Positions 53,155 through 61,414 of a DNA stretch of 64,000 bases are shown piece after piece. The translations under genes and the position numbers were made by a program. Origin of the DNA: Kordia sp039026955. GTDB taxonomy: Bacteria > Bacteroidota > Bacteroidia > Flavobacteriales > Flavobacteriaceae. Positions within the stretch are counted from its first letter, which is position 1. Every line of letters starts with the position of its first letter. The notes beneath the pieces are model-generated. The model ran no database searches. It was not told the DNA's origin and was given only the letters and a program-made list of their open reading frames with translations. The stretch is taken from contig JBCCLH010000025.1 in the NCBI GenBank assembly GCA_039026955.1, positions 1-64,000 of the forward strand. The letters run 5' to 3'.

Positions 53155-54966
53155 TTACTCAAAAACCACATCATCAATATAAATACTCTGTGGAAATCCT
53201 AAACTACTAGAAAAAAGAACTAAGCCAGAACGAATACAGCTCAAATCATCACGTTTGATTTTGAACGTGTATTTTTTCCATTCGCTTGTCAGTTTGATTT
53301 CTTTTGATTTTATAGTCGTATCAGGAAACGGTTTGTCTTTTTCAATCAATCCAAAACCTATTTTAGCAGTGATGCCGTCACGATCGGCTTTTGCCCAAAA
53401 TGAAAATTTAGTAGCATTTTCAATGTCATATCCGCCCAAGGTATCGCCCCAATCATTTTTGGGATCTACAAAGGCGAGTCCATACCAACCGCTTCGTTCT
53501 TTGTACTTAATTTCAATAGCGTGTTTACCAGAATGAACTTCTTGAGTGTGTTTGGTATCTACGATCATATCTTTGTAATTGCCCATGTAGCCCGTGGGAA
53601 TGTATGGTAATTCGTCTCCATCTTCATATACATAAAAAGGAGATTGTACTTTTGGGACTAGATATTTTCTGTTTTTAGCTTCGGAATCAGTCACGTTTAT
53701 TCCCGTAGAAGCGATACCGACATTGTTGAAGGCATCTTGCACGTTGACATATATTTTGATAGCTCCATGTTCCTTCGGAATTTGAATTTCAAAACCATCT
53801 GTCAACGAACCTCTAAAATTCAGTGCATTGATTTGACTTCTGCGTTTGCGACTTCCTGTACGTTGATTATAATAAAAACGAATGTCTACTTGTTCATTTT
53901 CTGCGTCAGTAACACCAAGTTGTACGGGAATCCACGTGTCGCTTTGTAGCGTTTCATCGGATATGGTAAACGTGTTTATTTTCGGAATGGCGTTTGTCGG
54001 TTCTTTGCCAGTATACGCTTTGCGAATTCCCCAATACGTTGGGCGATAGAAACCTCTGTGATGTGTTAATAACCAAGGTGACATAAAGTTGTTTTCATTT
54101 GCATAGTGAAAAATATACACGCCCAAACACTGTGATTTATTGTTGATCCAATTTTGGTAGCCATCAACGATCATATTGTACTTTTCTTCGTCTGAAGGTT
54201 CTACTTTGACACCATTTTGCAGATTCTTAATATCCCATTCGCCTGTTACATTGTATTCCGTGATGACATACGGTTTGTCGATGTTTCTTTTTTGGAGTTC
54301 GTCTTGTAGAAAGTTTGCTCCTGCACCATATACATTCAAACCATACATATCAATAGAAGGCACATATTTTTCCCACCATTCCAATCCAAAAGTCCATGCT
54401 GCGGTAGAACTAATCGGATGATTCGGATCTAGTTTTTTGATATTGCTACATACACGTTCTAAAAACTTGGAATACGCTACTTTTTCAGCATCGGTGGCCA
54501 TGTTGAGGTAGACTTCATTCCCTACGCCCCAAGCCAATACTGCGGAATGATCTTTGTACATTTCTACTACTTTCAACGAATAGTTATACATGTCTTCCAT
54601 GCCGTCGATATCACTCAGATAATTAAAGCTATCATCGTCTTCCATGCCTGGTCGTCCATGACGCATCCAAATGCCGACCATGACTTTGATATCGTATTTT
54701 GCAGCTGCGTCTAAAAAAGCTTTGGTATTTTCGCCAGTTGCCCACGTGCGAAGTGTATTCACGCCCAATTCTTGCAAATCTTTAAAGTAGGTATCGTAAT
54801 TCGCAACATCATTTTCATGACCGAATGTGGCACCTTTTACAGGAAACGGTTTTCCATTAACTAAGAGTTGCCAGTTGGTATCTTTTTTGGCGATGGTCAC
54901 TTGTGCGTTTGCACAGAAAGAAACAAGAAATAATATGATAGATAACAGGTGAAGCAGCTTTTTCAT
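53155..54966 (-). CDS. Exported glycoside hydrolase (GH2/GH5-like TIM barrel)
   Basis: A 603-residue exported protein. The signal peptide is about 1-22 (ending CANAQ). A clan GH-A barrel follows (residues about 30-320) with Glu151 as acid/base (GVGNEVY) and Glu237 as nucleophile (YVITEYN). The C-terminal part has two beta-sandwich regions; the last (about 460-603, SGKHAIEIKYKERSGWYGLAF, FSFWAKADRD, IYIDDVVFE) looks like a carbohydrate-binding module. It may attack a beta-glucan or mannan, which is inference. I chose the ATG at 54966; the frame extends to 55017. A TAAAAATA box (minus strand TATTTTTA) lies at 54998-55005. Confidence 0.88.
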   Translation of the reverse strand: MKKLLHLLSIILFLVSFCANAQVTIAKKDTNWQLLVNGKPFPVKGATFGHENDVANYDTYFKDLQELGVNTLRTWATGENTKAFLDAAAKYDIKVMVGIWMRHGRPGMEDDDSFNYLSDIDGMEDMYNYSLKVVEMYKDHSAVLAWGVGNEVYLNMATDAEKVAYSKFLERVCSNIKKLDPNHPISSTAAWTFGLEWWEKYVPSIDMYGLNVYGAGANFLQDELQKRNIDKPYVITEYNVTGEWDIKNLQNGVKVEPSDEEKYNMIVDGYQNWINNKSQCLGVYIFHYANENNFMSPWLLTHHRGFYRPTYWGIRKAYTGKEPTNAIPKINTFTISDETLQSDTWIPVQLGVTDAENEQVDIRFYYNQRTGSRKRRSQINALNFRGSLTDGFEIQIPKEHGAIKIYVNVQDAFNNVGIASTGINVTDSEAKNRKYLVPKVQSPFYVYEDGDELPYIPTGYMGNYKDMIVDTKHTQEVHSGKHAIEIKYKERSGWYGLAFVDPKNDWGDTLGGYDIENATKFSFWAKADRDGITAKIGFGLIEKDKPFPDTTIKSKEIKLTSEWKKYTFKIKRDDLSCIRSGLVLFSSSLGFPQSIYIDDVVFE

Positions 54967-55017
54967 ACAACAATTTTTTAGAATATTCATAGCTGTATAA
55001 AAATACGATTTATTCAT

Positions 55018-55372
55018 GAGTTTTTAAGTAATAGTTTCTAACGTAGTGTATTTGTTTTGAAGCTATTGAATTTGTTACACTACCCAAATTCCCAAAATGG
55101 TTTTGCTATTGTTTTTGCGTTTGGTGAGTGTTTTGAATATAAGAAATGCCATCTATTTGATACAAAAAGACAAAGCGACTTGTTTATTTACAGGCTTCTA
55201 TAAATCTGTGTGCAATTACTAATTTGTTTAAAGCACGGTGAATAATTAACTAAGTACTTTTATAATTTTTCAATTCTAAAAATACAGAATTGCATCGTAA
55301 AATAAAGGAATGAACCAAAATAAAGTGTGTAGGCTTTACAGAAATAAATTCCCAAAAACCAAAAAAGCGATT
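55018..55372. other. Gene-free stretch before mpl
   Basis: No supported gene, repeat unit or hairpin is seen here. A minus-strand open frame at 55260-55661 overlaps mpl and has no recognisable features. The stretch presumably holds the start regions of the leftward glycosidase gene and the rightward mpl gene. Confidence 0.5.
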
Positions 55373-55380
55373 TATCTTTA
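55373..55380 (+). promoter_or_regulatory. Promoter -7 box for mpl
   Basis: TATCTTTA, a one-base variant of TAnnTTTG, 21 bp before the mpl ATG. No good -33 box is seen. Confidence 0.4.
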
Positions 55381-55401
55381 CACTTTAGAATTCTACAACA
55401 C

Positions 55402-56754
55402 ATGCGAATACATTTTATAGCAATTGGCGGGAGCGCTATGCACAATTTAGCGCTGGCCTTAGATGCCAAAGGATACCAAATAACAGGAAGTGACGACGTG
55501 ATTTTTGAACCTTCCAAAAGTCGATTGGAAGTGAAAGGACTGTTGCCAGAAAGTTTTGGTTGGTTTCCTGAAAAAATTACAACCGATTTGGATGCTATTA
55601 TCTTGGGAATGCACGCAAAACCAGACAATGCAGAGTTGCTAAGAGCGCAAGAGTTGGGCATTACTATTTATTCGTATCCAGAGTTTTTGTATGAGCAATC
55701 GAAATACAAAACCCGCGTAGTGATTGGTGGAAGTCACGGAAAAACGACGATTACCTCAATGATTTTACATGTGTTAAATTATCATGATATTGAAGTGGAT
55801 TATATGGTAGGTGCACAATTAGAAGGGTTTGACACGATGGTGCATCTGACGGAAGAAAATGACTTTATTGTGTTGGAAGGAGACGAATACTTATCTTCTC
55901 CGATTGATCGCAGACCTAAATTTCACCTGTACAAACCAAACATTGCATTGCTAAGCGGAATTGCGTGGGATCATATCAACGTATTTCCAACCTATGAAAA
56001 TTATGTAGAGCAGTTTCAAATATTTATAGATTCCATCACCAGAGGCGGAAGTATCAATTACAATGAGGAAGATCCTGAAGTAGTCAAAGTGGTAGAAGCA
56101 TCAGAGAATCAAATTCGTAAGTTAAGCTACAAAACACCAAACTATACCATTGAAAACGGAGAAACCTTACTAGAAACGCCTGATGGTTTCATGCCCATTG
56201 AAGTATTCGGGAAACACAATCTCAACAATTTGGCAGGCGCCAAATGGATTTGCCAACATATTGGCGTAGATGAAGACGATTTCTATGAAGCCATTTCTAC
56301 CTTTAAAGGTGCCAGCAAACGATTGGAAAAAATTGCAGAGAAAGATTCTACAGTCGTATACAAAGACTTTGCACATTCGCCAAGTAAAGTAAAAGCGACG
56401 ACCAAAGCTGTAAAAGAGCAATACGGTGATCGTACCGTTTTTGCTTGTCTGGAATTGCATACGTATAGTAGTCTGAATGCAGAATTTTTAAAAGAATACA
56501 AAGGTGCCTTGGATGCAGCCGACAAAGCTGTGGTATTCTATTCGCCACATGCTGTCAAAATTAAACAATTGGAAGAAGTCACTGAAGCGCAAATCGCAGC
56601 AGCGTTTCAACGAGACGATTTGGTGATTTATACCGATCCTGCAGCGTTTAAAGACTATTTATTCAGTCAAAATTTAGAAAATACAGCTGTATTGTTGATG
56701 AGTTCAGGAAATTATGGCGGACTTGATTTTGAGGAATTTACAACGCATATTTAA
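55402..56754 (+). CDS. mpl: UDP-N-acetylmuramate:L-alanyl-gamma-D-glutamyl-meso-diaminopimelate ligase
   Basis: Mur ligase family enzyme of 450 residues that reattaches recycled murein tripeptide to UDP-MurNAc. The N-terminal UDP-binding motif is HFIAIGGSAMHNLA, the ATP P-loop GGSHGKTT (109-116), and the middle domain has LSGIAWDHINVFPTYENY; the C-terminal domain contains KDFAHSPSKVKAT. The GGSAMHNLA form separates Mpl from MurC, which has GIGGIGM. It works in the cytoplasm. Its terminator hairpin lies inside the convergent neighbour. Confidence 0.95.
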   Translation: MRIHFIAIGGSAMHNLALALDAKGYQITGSDDVIFEPSKSRLEVKGLLPESFGWFPEKITTDLDAIILGMHAKPDNAELLRAQELGITIYSYPEFLYEQSKYKTRVVIGGSHGKTTITSMILHVLNYHDIEVDYMVGAQLEGFDTMVHLTEENDFIVLEGDEYLSSPIDRRPKFHLYKPNIALLSGIAWDHINVFPTYENYVEQFQIFIDSITRGGSINYNEEDPEVVKVVEASENQIRKLSYKTPNYTIENGETLLETPDGFMPIEVFGKHNLNNLAGAKWICQHIGVDEDDFYEAISTFKGASKRLEKIAEKDSTVVYKDFAHSPSKVKATTKAVKEQYGDRTVFACLELHTYSSLNAEFLKEYKGALDAADKAVVFYSPHAVKIKQLEEVTEAQIAAAFQRDDLVIYTDPAAFKDYLFSQNLENTAVLLMSSGNYGGLDFEEFTTHI

Positions 56755-56758
56755 AAAA

Positions 56759-57370
56759 CTAATCTTTTAAAAGTCTATCCATAAAAGCCGCAATATCCTT
56801 GCGGCTTTCTTGTATTAATGCCTCTTTGGCAAGTTGTCGGTCTTTGGGTAATTTGTCTTGTGATAATTTAAATTTCCCTTCCCAGTCGGTAATTTCTAGC
56901 TTAAATCCGATAATATAATCTGCCAGCGATTGCACTCTTGGATTTTTTGTGTCTAAAATGTATGGAGTGTCTGAAGTTTCCAAAAACGAAGTCATCTTAG
57001 CAATAGAATCAATCACAGCATCATTTTGTGGAATTCGGGTGGCTTTCGCCGAAATATGTACTTTAACATAATTCCAAGTAGGCAATTGTGTCGTACTGTA
57101 TACATTCGGTGAAATATAGCAATCTGGACCGTGAAATATTGCCTGCGCGGGAATGTTTTCTTGTAATAAGTCAATATGCGGATTAAACTTATCCATATGA
57201 CCAATCAAGCAACCAAAGGCACCTTCTGAATCGTCATATATTAAAGGAACATGTGTGGTAAAAATTTCACTGTCTTTCGCAGAAATCAACGTCGCTAACG
57301 GATATCGTTTGATGGTTTCGATAACGTTTTTAAAATCAGTTTCCTGATGATGTTTTGGCGGATAGTTCAT
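56759..57370 (-). CDS. FMN-binding negative transcriptional regulator family (PaiB-like)
   Basis: A 203-residue split-barrel flavin-binding protein of the PaiB family. It begins MNYPPKHHQETDFKNVIETIKRYPLATLIS, followed by THVPLIYDD, LIGHMDKFNPHIDLL and NYVKVHISAKATRI. PaiB in Bacillus affects protease genes, but most family members are uncharacterised. The ATG at 57370 lies 1 bp after the stop of the DUF1569 gene; a longer frame to 57481 would overlap that gene. The two are co-transcribed. Confidence 0.88.
   Translation of the reverse strand: MNYPPKHHQETDFKNVIETIKRYPLATLISAKDSEIFTTHVPLIYDDSEGAFGCLIGHMDKFNPHIDLLQENIPAQAIFHGPDCYISPNVYSTTQLPTWNYVKVHISAKATRIPQNDAVIDSIAKMTSFLETSDTPYILDTKNPRVQSLADYIIGFKLEITDWEGKFKLSQDKLPKDRQLAKEALIQESRKDIAAFMDRLLKD
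56784..56808 (+). terminator. Hairpin terminator of mpl inside the paiB-like coding region
   Basis: AAAGCCGCAA, loop TATCC, TTGCGGCTTT: a perfect 10-bp GC-rich stem, followed by CTTG. It lies 30 bp after the mpl stop but within the last 17 codons of the convergent gene. The T run on the plus strand is short. Confidence 0.6.
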
Positions 57371-57371
57371 A

Positions 57372-57827
57372 TCAAACGTCAAATTGTGATAAATGATGAT
57401 GCAAATGTTTGTACTGCATTTTTCCCCATTGTTCGTGTGTAAACTTTCCAAACATAGGATGTACAGGCCATTCCGCAGCATCTTTCTGATTGTGAAACTC
57501 AGTAACTAATGCTATTAATTTTGCTTTTTCAGTATCCAAATCTCTTTCATCGCGAATTAAAAAATCACGTACAGTTGGCAGATTTTGTGTCCACGGTTTG
57601 TCATTGTACATCAAGGGTTTATAAATCTTAAAAACCAATCGTTTCATAAAACCTGGTTTCTTGGCGTTCAACGTAATTTTCCCCATTGACAATTCCAACG
57701 GTTTTTGGCAATGCGTACACATTTGTCCAACCGACATTTGTCCCCAAGAAGGTTCTGATTCCGTTGTTAAACTCTCAATTCGATTCAAAACTTCTTCGTG
57801 TGCATTGGTGTCAAATAATGATTTCAT
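57372..57827 (-). CDS. DUF1569 family protein (DinB-like fold)
   Basis: A 151-residue soluble protein of the DUF1569 family. It has the helical pattern with PSWGQMSVGQMCTHCQKPLELSMGK near the N-terminus and the C-terminal HPMFGKFTHEQWGKMQYKHLHHHLSQF. The His residues in MCTHC, FTHEQW and HLHHHLSQF fit a metal site of the DinB superfamily. Such proteins may act in thiol-dependent detoxification, but the function is not shown. It is the first gene of a pair with the PaiB-like gene. Confidence 0.88.
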   Translation of the reverse strand: MKSLFDTNAHEEVLNRIESLTTESEPSWGQMSVGQMCTHCQKPLELSMGKITLNAKKPGFMKRLVFKIYKPLMYNDKPWTQNLPTVRDFLIRDERDLDTEKAKLIALVTEFHNQKDAAEWPVHPMFGKFTHEQWGKMQYKHLHHHLSQFDV

Positions 57828-57941
57828 GCTCGTATTTTTTAGAAAATTAGGTGCGATCTAAAGGTACAGCAATCAATGTAAACCTAAAAATAATTCCAAA
57901 AAATAACGCTTATTTCAATTTTTCAACGCTTACAAACTTAT

Positions 57942-57974
57942 TTGAAGGTTCTATCTAGAAAAATAGTAGCTTTA
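57942..57974 (+). promoter_or_regulatory. Promoter of radC
   Basis: TTG (57942-57944), 22 bp, then TAGCTTTA (57967-57974), the same -7 box as in front of the DUF6624 gene. The ATG follows 16 bp later. Confidence 0.4.
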
Positions 57975-57990
57975 ACAAATAGAAACGAAA

Positions 57991-58692
57991 ATGAAAGACA
58001 ATACCAGCAATCTGCAATCCATAAAATATTGGTCGGAAGACGATCGTCCCCGAGAAAAATTAGCACTCAAAGGAAAAACTGCTCTGAGTGATGCAGAGTT
58101 GTTGGCGATTTTAATTCGTTTAGGGAACAAAGAGGAAAGCGCAGTCGGTCTTTCCAAACGAATTTTGGCTTCTGTAGACGGAAATTTGAATGAATTGGGA
58201 AAGTTATCTTCCGAACAACTCAAAAAATTCAAAGGTGTCGGATTGGTCAAGGCAATCACCATCATCGCTGCTTTAGAACTCGGAAAACGCAGACAAGTAG
58301 AAACCAAAGTAGAACGCAAAAAAATCACGTCGAGCAGAATGGTGTTTGACATTATGCAACCGATTATCGGCGAATTGCCACACGAAGAATTCTGGATTAT
58401 TTATTTAAACAATTCTAACAAAGTCTTAAAAAAAATACGGTTGAGTAAAGGTGGCATCACGGGAACTTTGGTAGACATTCGTTTGGTGTTAAAAACGGCT
58501 TTAGAAGTGGGCGCAGTTGCGATCATTCTAGCGCACAATCATCCATCGGGAACGTTAAAAGCCAGTGCAGCCGACAAAGCCATTACCAAGAAACTGCGCT
58601 TAGGAGCAGAAAATTTAGACATAAAAGTACTAGATCATTTAATTATCACAGAAAAAGAGTATTTTAGTTTCGCTGATGAAAACTTACTCTAA
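57991..58692 (+). CDS. radC: RadC family protein (JAMM/MPN metalloprotein)
   Basis: A 233-residue protein of the RadC/UPF0758 family. Residues 15-100 form a helix-hairpin-helix region (KFKGVGLVKAITI). The C-terminal half is a JAB1/MPN domain with the metal motif HNHPSG (182-187) and downstream Asp195. Once called a DNA repair protein, its true activity is unsettled. The next gene starts right after its stop codon (58693), so it is the first gene of an apparent three-gene operon. Confidence 0.94.
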   Translation: MKDNTSNLQSIKYWSEDDRPREKLALKGKTALSDAELLAILIRLGNKEESAVGLSKRILASVDGNLNELGKLSSEQLKKFKGVGLVKAITIIAALELGKRRQVETKVERKKITSSRMVFDIMQPIIGELPHEEFWIIYLNNSNKVLKKIRLSKGGITGTLVDIRLVLKTALEVGAVAIILAHNHPSGTLKASAADKAITKKLRLGAENLDIKVLDHLIITEKEYFSFADENLL

Positions 58693-59988
58693 ATGCTGTT
58701 AGTATACACCAAAAAAATTACACCACGACTTCGGTATACATTCAAACATGTACTGACACGTATTTTAGGAATTCCTATTGATTTTACCACCAAAATCGAG
58801 ACGTTTATTGCGCATAACGAAGTCAAAATGTCCTATGTAAAACAACCGTTAGGCGTTGAGTTTTCAGTGAAAAGTCACGATTTACTCTTTGAACAGGGAA
58901 TTGGCGAAGTAGACATTACGATTCAATCTTGGGATGATACACCTTGCTTCTTTCCTGCGGGTGAAAAAAGCACAGTTCCTTTTGATATTTTTGCGGCAAG
59001 TTTCTACATGTTGAGTCGTTATGAAGAATATTTACCATATGTAAAAGACGAACACGGACGCTATACAGCAGCAGAAAGTTTGGCGTACAAACATAACTTT
59101 CTTACGATTCCAGTGGTGGATATTTGGGCATATAAATTTTTAGAAATTATCTTGGAGCGATTCCCAGATGTAGTCACGGAAAAGCGCAAATTTGTCTACA
59201 GACCAATTATCAATGTGCCTGTAGCATTTGCGTATAAAAAACGCGGAATTCTACGAACTTTTGGTGGATTTGTGACAGACATTGCGCGGTTTAAATTTTC
59301 ACGCTTCATAGATCGTGCGGCGGTATTGATTGGTATGCGCGATGATCCTTTCCATACTTTTGATGCGCTAATTGCGTTGCATAAAAAATATCAAGCGAAA
59401 GCCTACTATTTTTTCCAAATTGGTGATTATGCGACCAACGATCACAATATTTCTATCTATAAAAATGTATTCATCCGATTGATTAAAAATGTTTCGGATT
59501 ACAGTAAAGTGGGACTGTTAGCATCTTACGCTTCATTTACAGAAACCAAAAAACTCAAAATAGAGAAGAAGCGACTCAACACAACGATCAACAAACCTGT
59601 AAAACGTGTGCGACAACATTTTAACATGCTCAACGTGCCGCAATTCTACAGAAGTTTGATCGATTTAGAATTTACAGAAGATTATTCCATGGGCTATCGC
59701 GATACGCTCGGATTTCGCGCAGGAACTTGCAGTCCGTTTTACTTTTACGATATCGGTATGGAAATTCAAACGCCGTTGCGAGTGCATCCGTTTTGTATGC
59801 AATTTACGGGCGACTTGGAAGCGGAAATTTTAACAGATGAAATCCTCAAAATGGCTGCGGAAGTCCAAAAAGTAAATGGTATTTTTGCAGCGGTCTTTCA
59901 CAATGTTGTACTTGCAGAGCGAAGTGTAACATGGAAAGAGCTATATATCAATCTGTTAAAAACATACAGCCATGGAGCACATCACTGA
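58693..59988 (+). CDS. Polysaccharide deacetylase-like protein with N-terminal DUF7033-type region
   Basis: A 431-residue protein common in Bacteroidota beside polysaccharide genes. The N-terminal half (DTPCFFPAGEKSTVPFDIFAASFYMLSRYEEYLP) is the DUF7033-type region. The C-terminal half resembles a carbohydrate esterase 4 fold (YYFFQIGDYATNDHN, VRQHFNMLNVPQFYRSLIDLEFTEDYSMGYRDTLGFRAGT). The place where active enzymes have His in HxSxx reads ASYASFTE, so the metal-binding histidine seems lost and activity is doubtful. It abuts radC and overlaps the next gene by 17 bp. Confidence 0.85.
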   Translation: MLLVYTKKITPRLRYTFKHVLTRILGIPIDFTTKIETFIAHNEVKMSYVKQPLGVEFSVKSHDLLFEQGIGEVDITIQSWDDTPCFFPAGEKSTVPFDIFAASFYMLSRYEEYLPYVKDEHGRYTAAESLAYKHNFLTIPVVDIWAYKFLEIILERFPDVVTEKRKFVYRPIINVPVAFAYKKRGILRTFGGFVTDIARFKFSRFIDRAAVLIGMRDDPFHTFDALIALHKKYQAKAYYFFQIGDYATNDHNISIYKNVFIRLIKNVSDYSKVGLLASYASFTETKKLKIEKKRLNTTINKPVKRVRQHFNMLNVPQFYRSLIDLEFTEDYSMGYRDTLGFRAGTCSPFYFYDIGMEIQTPLRVHPFCMQFTGDLEAEILTDEILKMAAEVQKVNGIFAAVFHNVVLAERSVTWKELYINLLKTYSHGAHH

Positions 59989-60655
59989 TATTTTCTTTGA
60001 TTTAGATCACACACTTTGGGATTTTGAAAAAAACTCCGCATTAACCTTCAAAAAAATACTTGCTGAAAATAATGTTGACGTAGATATTGATCGTTTTCTA
60101 ACGGTGTATGTGCCTATCAATTTGGAATATTGGCGATTGTTCCGAGAAGAAAAAATTTCAAAAAAAGAACTGCGTTACCAACGTTTGTCCAAAGCATTTC
60201 ATGCTTTAAATTATGAGGTTTCCGACGAACTAATCAACTTGCTTTCTGAACAATATATTGAGTTCTTATCCACATTCAATCATCTGTTTGACTATACGGA
60301 AGAACTGCTCCAAAATCTGCAGGAAAAATACAAACTGCACATGATTACGAACGGATTTCGCGATGTGCAACGTCGGAAAATGAAAGCTTCTGGAATTTTA
60401 GACTATTTTGAACATGTGGTTGATTCAGAAAGTGTACACGTAAAAAAACCTGATCCGAAGATTTTTGAATTTGCTTTAGAACAGGCAAAAGTAAAACCTG
60501 AACATGCACTGATGATAGGCGATAGCTTTGAAGCGGACATTCTTGGTGCGCTGAATGTAAACATGCATGTCATTCATGTCGATTTTGATAAAAAATACAC
60601 ACATTTGTTATGTCCAATAGTACATGACTTGCGGGAAATTGAAAAATTCCTGTAA
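59972..60655 (+). CDS. YjjG-type HAD phosphatase (noncanonical pyrimidine nucleotidase)
   Basis: HAD-superfamily hydrolase of 227 residues. The nucleophile motif is FFDLDHTLWDF with Asp10 and Asp12, motif II is HMITNGF, and motif III/IV is KKPDPKIFEFAL...MIGDSFEADILGA. This matches the YjjG group that hydrolyses non-standard pyrimidine nucleotides, a housecleaning role, but the exact substrate is not proven. It overlaps the previous gene by 17 bp and ends the radC operon. Confidence 0.92.
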   Translation: MEHITDIFFDLDHTLWDFEKNSALTFKKILAENNVDVDIDRFLTVYVPINLEYWRLFREEKISKKELRYQRLSKAFHALNYEVSDELINLLSEQYIEFLSTFNHLFDYTEELLQNLQEKYKLHMITNGFRDVQRRKMKASGILDYFEHVVDSESVHVKKPDPKIFEFALEQAKVKPEHALMIGDSFEADILGALNVNMHVIHVDFDKKYTHLLCPIVHDLREIEKFL

Positions 60656-60724
60656 TAAAAGCTAAAATGTGTCGTTTTTTTAAAAGAAAGTTGTTATTAA
60701 AGAGGAAAGTTACCGACTTTTCTT

Positions 60725-60747
60725 AGTGTTGAAATCAATTCAACACT
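60725..60747 (+). terminator. Possible terminator of the radC operon
   Basis: AGTGTTGAA and TTCAACACT form a perfect 9-bp stem with loop ATCAA, 70 bp after the phosphatase stop. The following TTTGTCTTATT is only a weak T run, so it could be another kind of hairpin. Confidence 0.4.
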
Positions 60748-60844
60748 TTGTCTTATTGCATAGTTATTTAGTGAATGAATCCGATTGAAAACTGCTCAAC
60801 GATTTGCAGATAGACGCATCCTTAATTTAAAATCTTGACAGCTG

Positions 60845-61402
60845 ATGTTGCAAAAAATCGTTCCAATACTCCTCGTATTTCTCTTCGCTTCTTGTGTAGA
60901 AGATGTTGATTTTGATCAGGCGCAAGACATTGCTGTATCGCCGATTGTAGAATCGAGTTTGATCTTTTTTGACTTTCCTGCTTCACAATTCTCTGAACCG
61001 ACAGGAACTGCCATTGTGGTAGAAAGTGACGAATTGGAATTAGATCTTTTTGGAGATCAATTCTTTCGTGACAACTTAACAAGATGTGAATTCTTTTTTG
61101 AAGTCACCAATTCGATAGATCGAAACTTTCGGGCAGATATCATTATGTACGATGAAAACGATCAAATAACACACGCCTTTTTTATCGATGTCACACCTGA
61201 TGGCAACAATGAAGTCATCACCACACATACCGAAGTCTTTGAAGACGCCTTACTAGACCAACTGCTAAATACCAAACGCCTCGAATTTATTTTGAGCATG
61301 TTTCCAAGTACCACAGGAATTCCGCTGAATGAAAACAGCATTGGAAATATAAAAATGCGCTCAAAAGCCACCTTATTCTTTTTAATTGATACTAACGAAT
61401 AA
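60845..61402 (+). CDS. Lipoprotein of unknown function
   Basis: A 185-residue lipoprotein: the signal peptide ends in the lipobox FASC with Cys17, followed by the acidic VEDVDFDQAQD. The mature part is rich in Asp, Glu and Phe with beta-strand-like segments (EFFFEVTNSIDRNFRADIIMYDEND, AFFIDVTPDGNNE). It lies 12 bp before a DUF5723 outer-membrane gene, so the two are co-transcribed and may work as a pair at the outer membrane. Confidence 0.82.
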   Translation: MLQKIVPILLVFLFASCVEDVDFDQAQDIAVSPIVESSLIFFDFPASQFSEPTGTAIVVESDELELDLFGDQFFRDNLTRCEFFFEVTNSIDRNFRADIIMYDENDQITHAFFIDVTPDGNNEVITTHTEVFEDALLDQLLNTKRLEFILSMFPSTTGIPLNENSIGNIKMRSKATLFFLIDTNE

Positions 61403-61414
61403 CTTGTTCACTAT

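Noticed and set aside
55260..55661. Minus-strand open frame of 133 codons overlapping mpl
   Set aside because: It is antisense to the well-supported mpl gene and shows no family motif.
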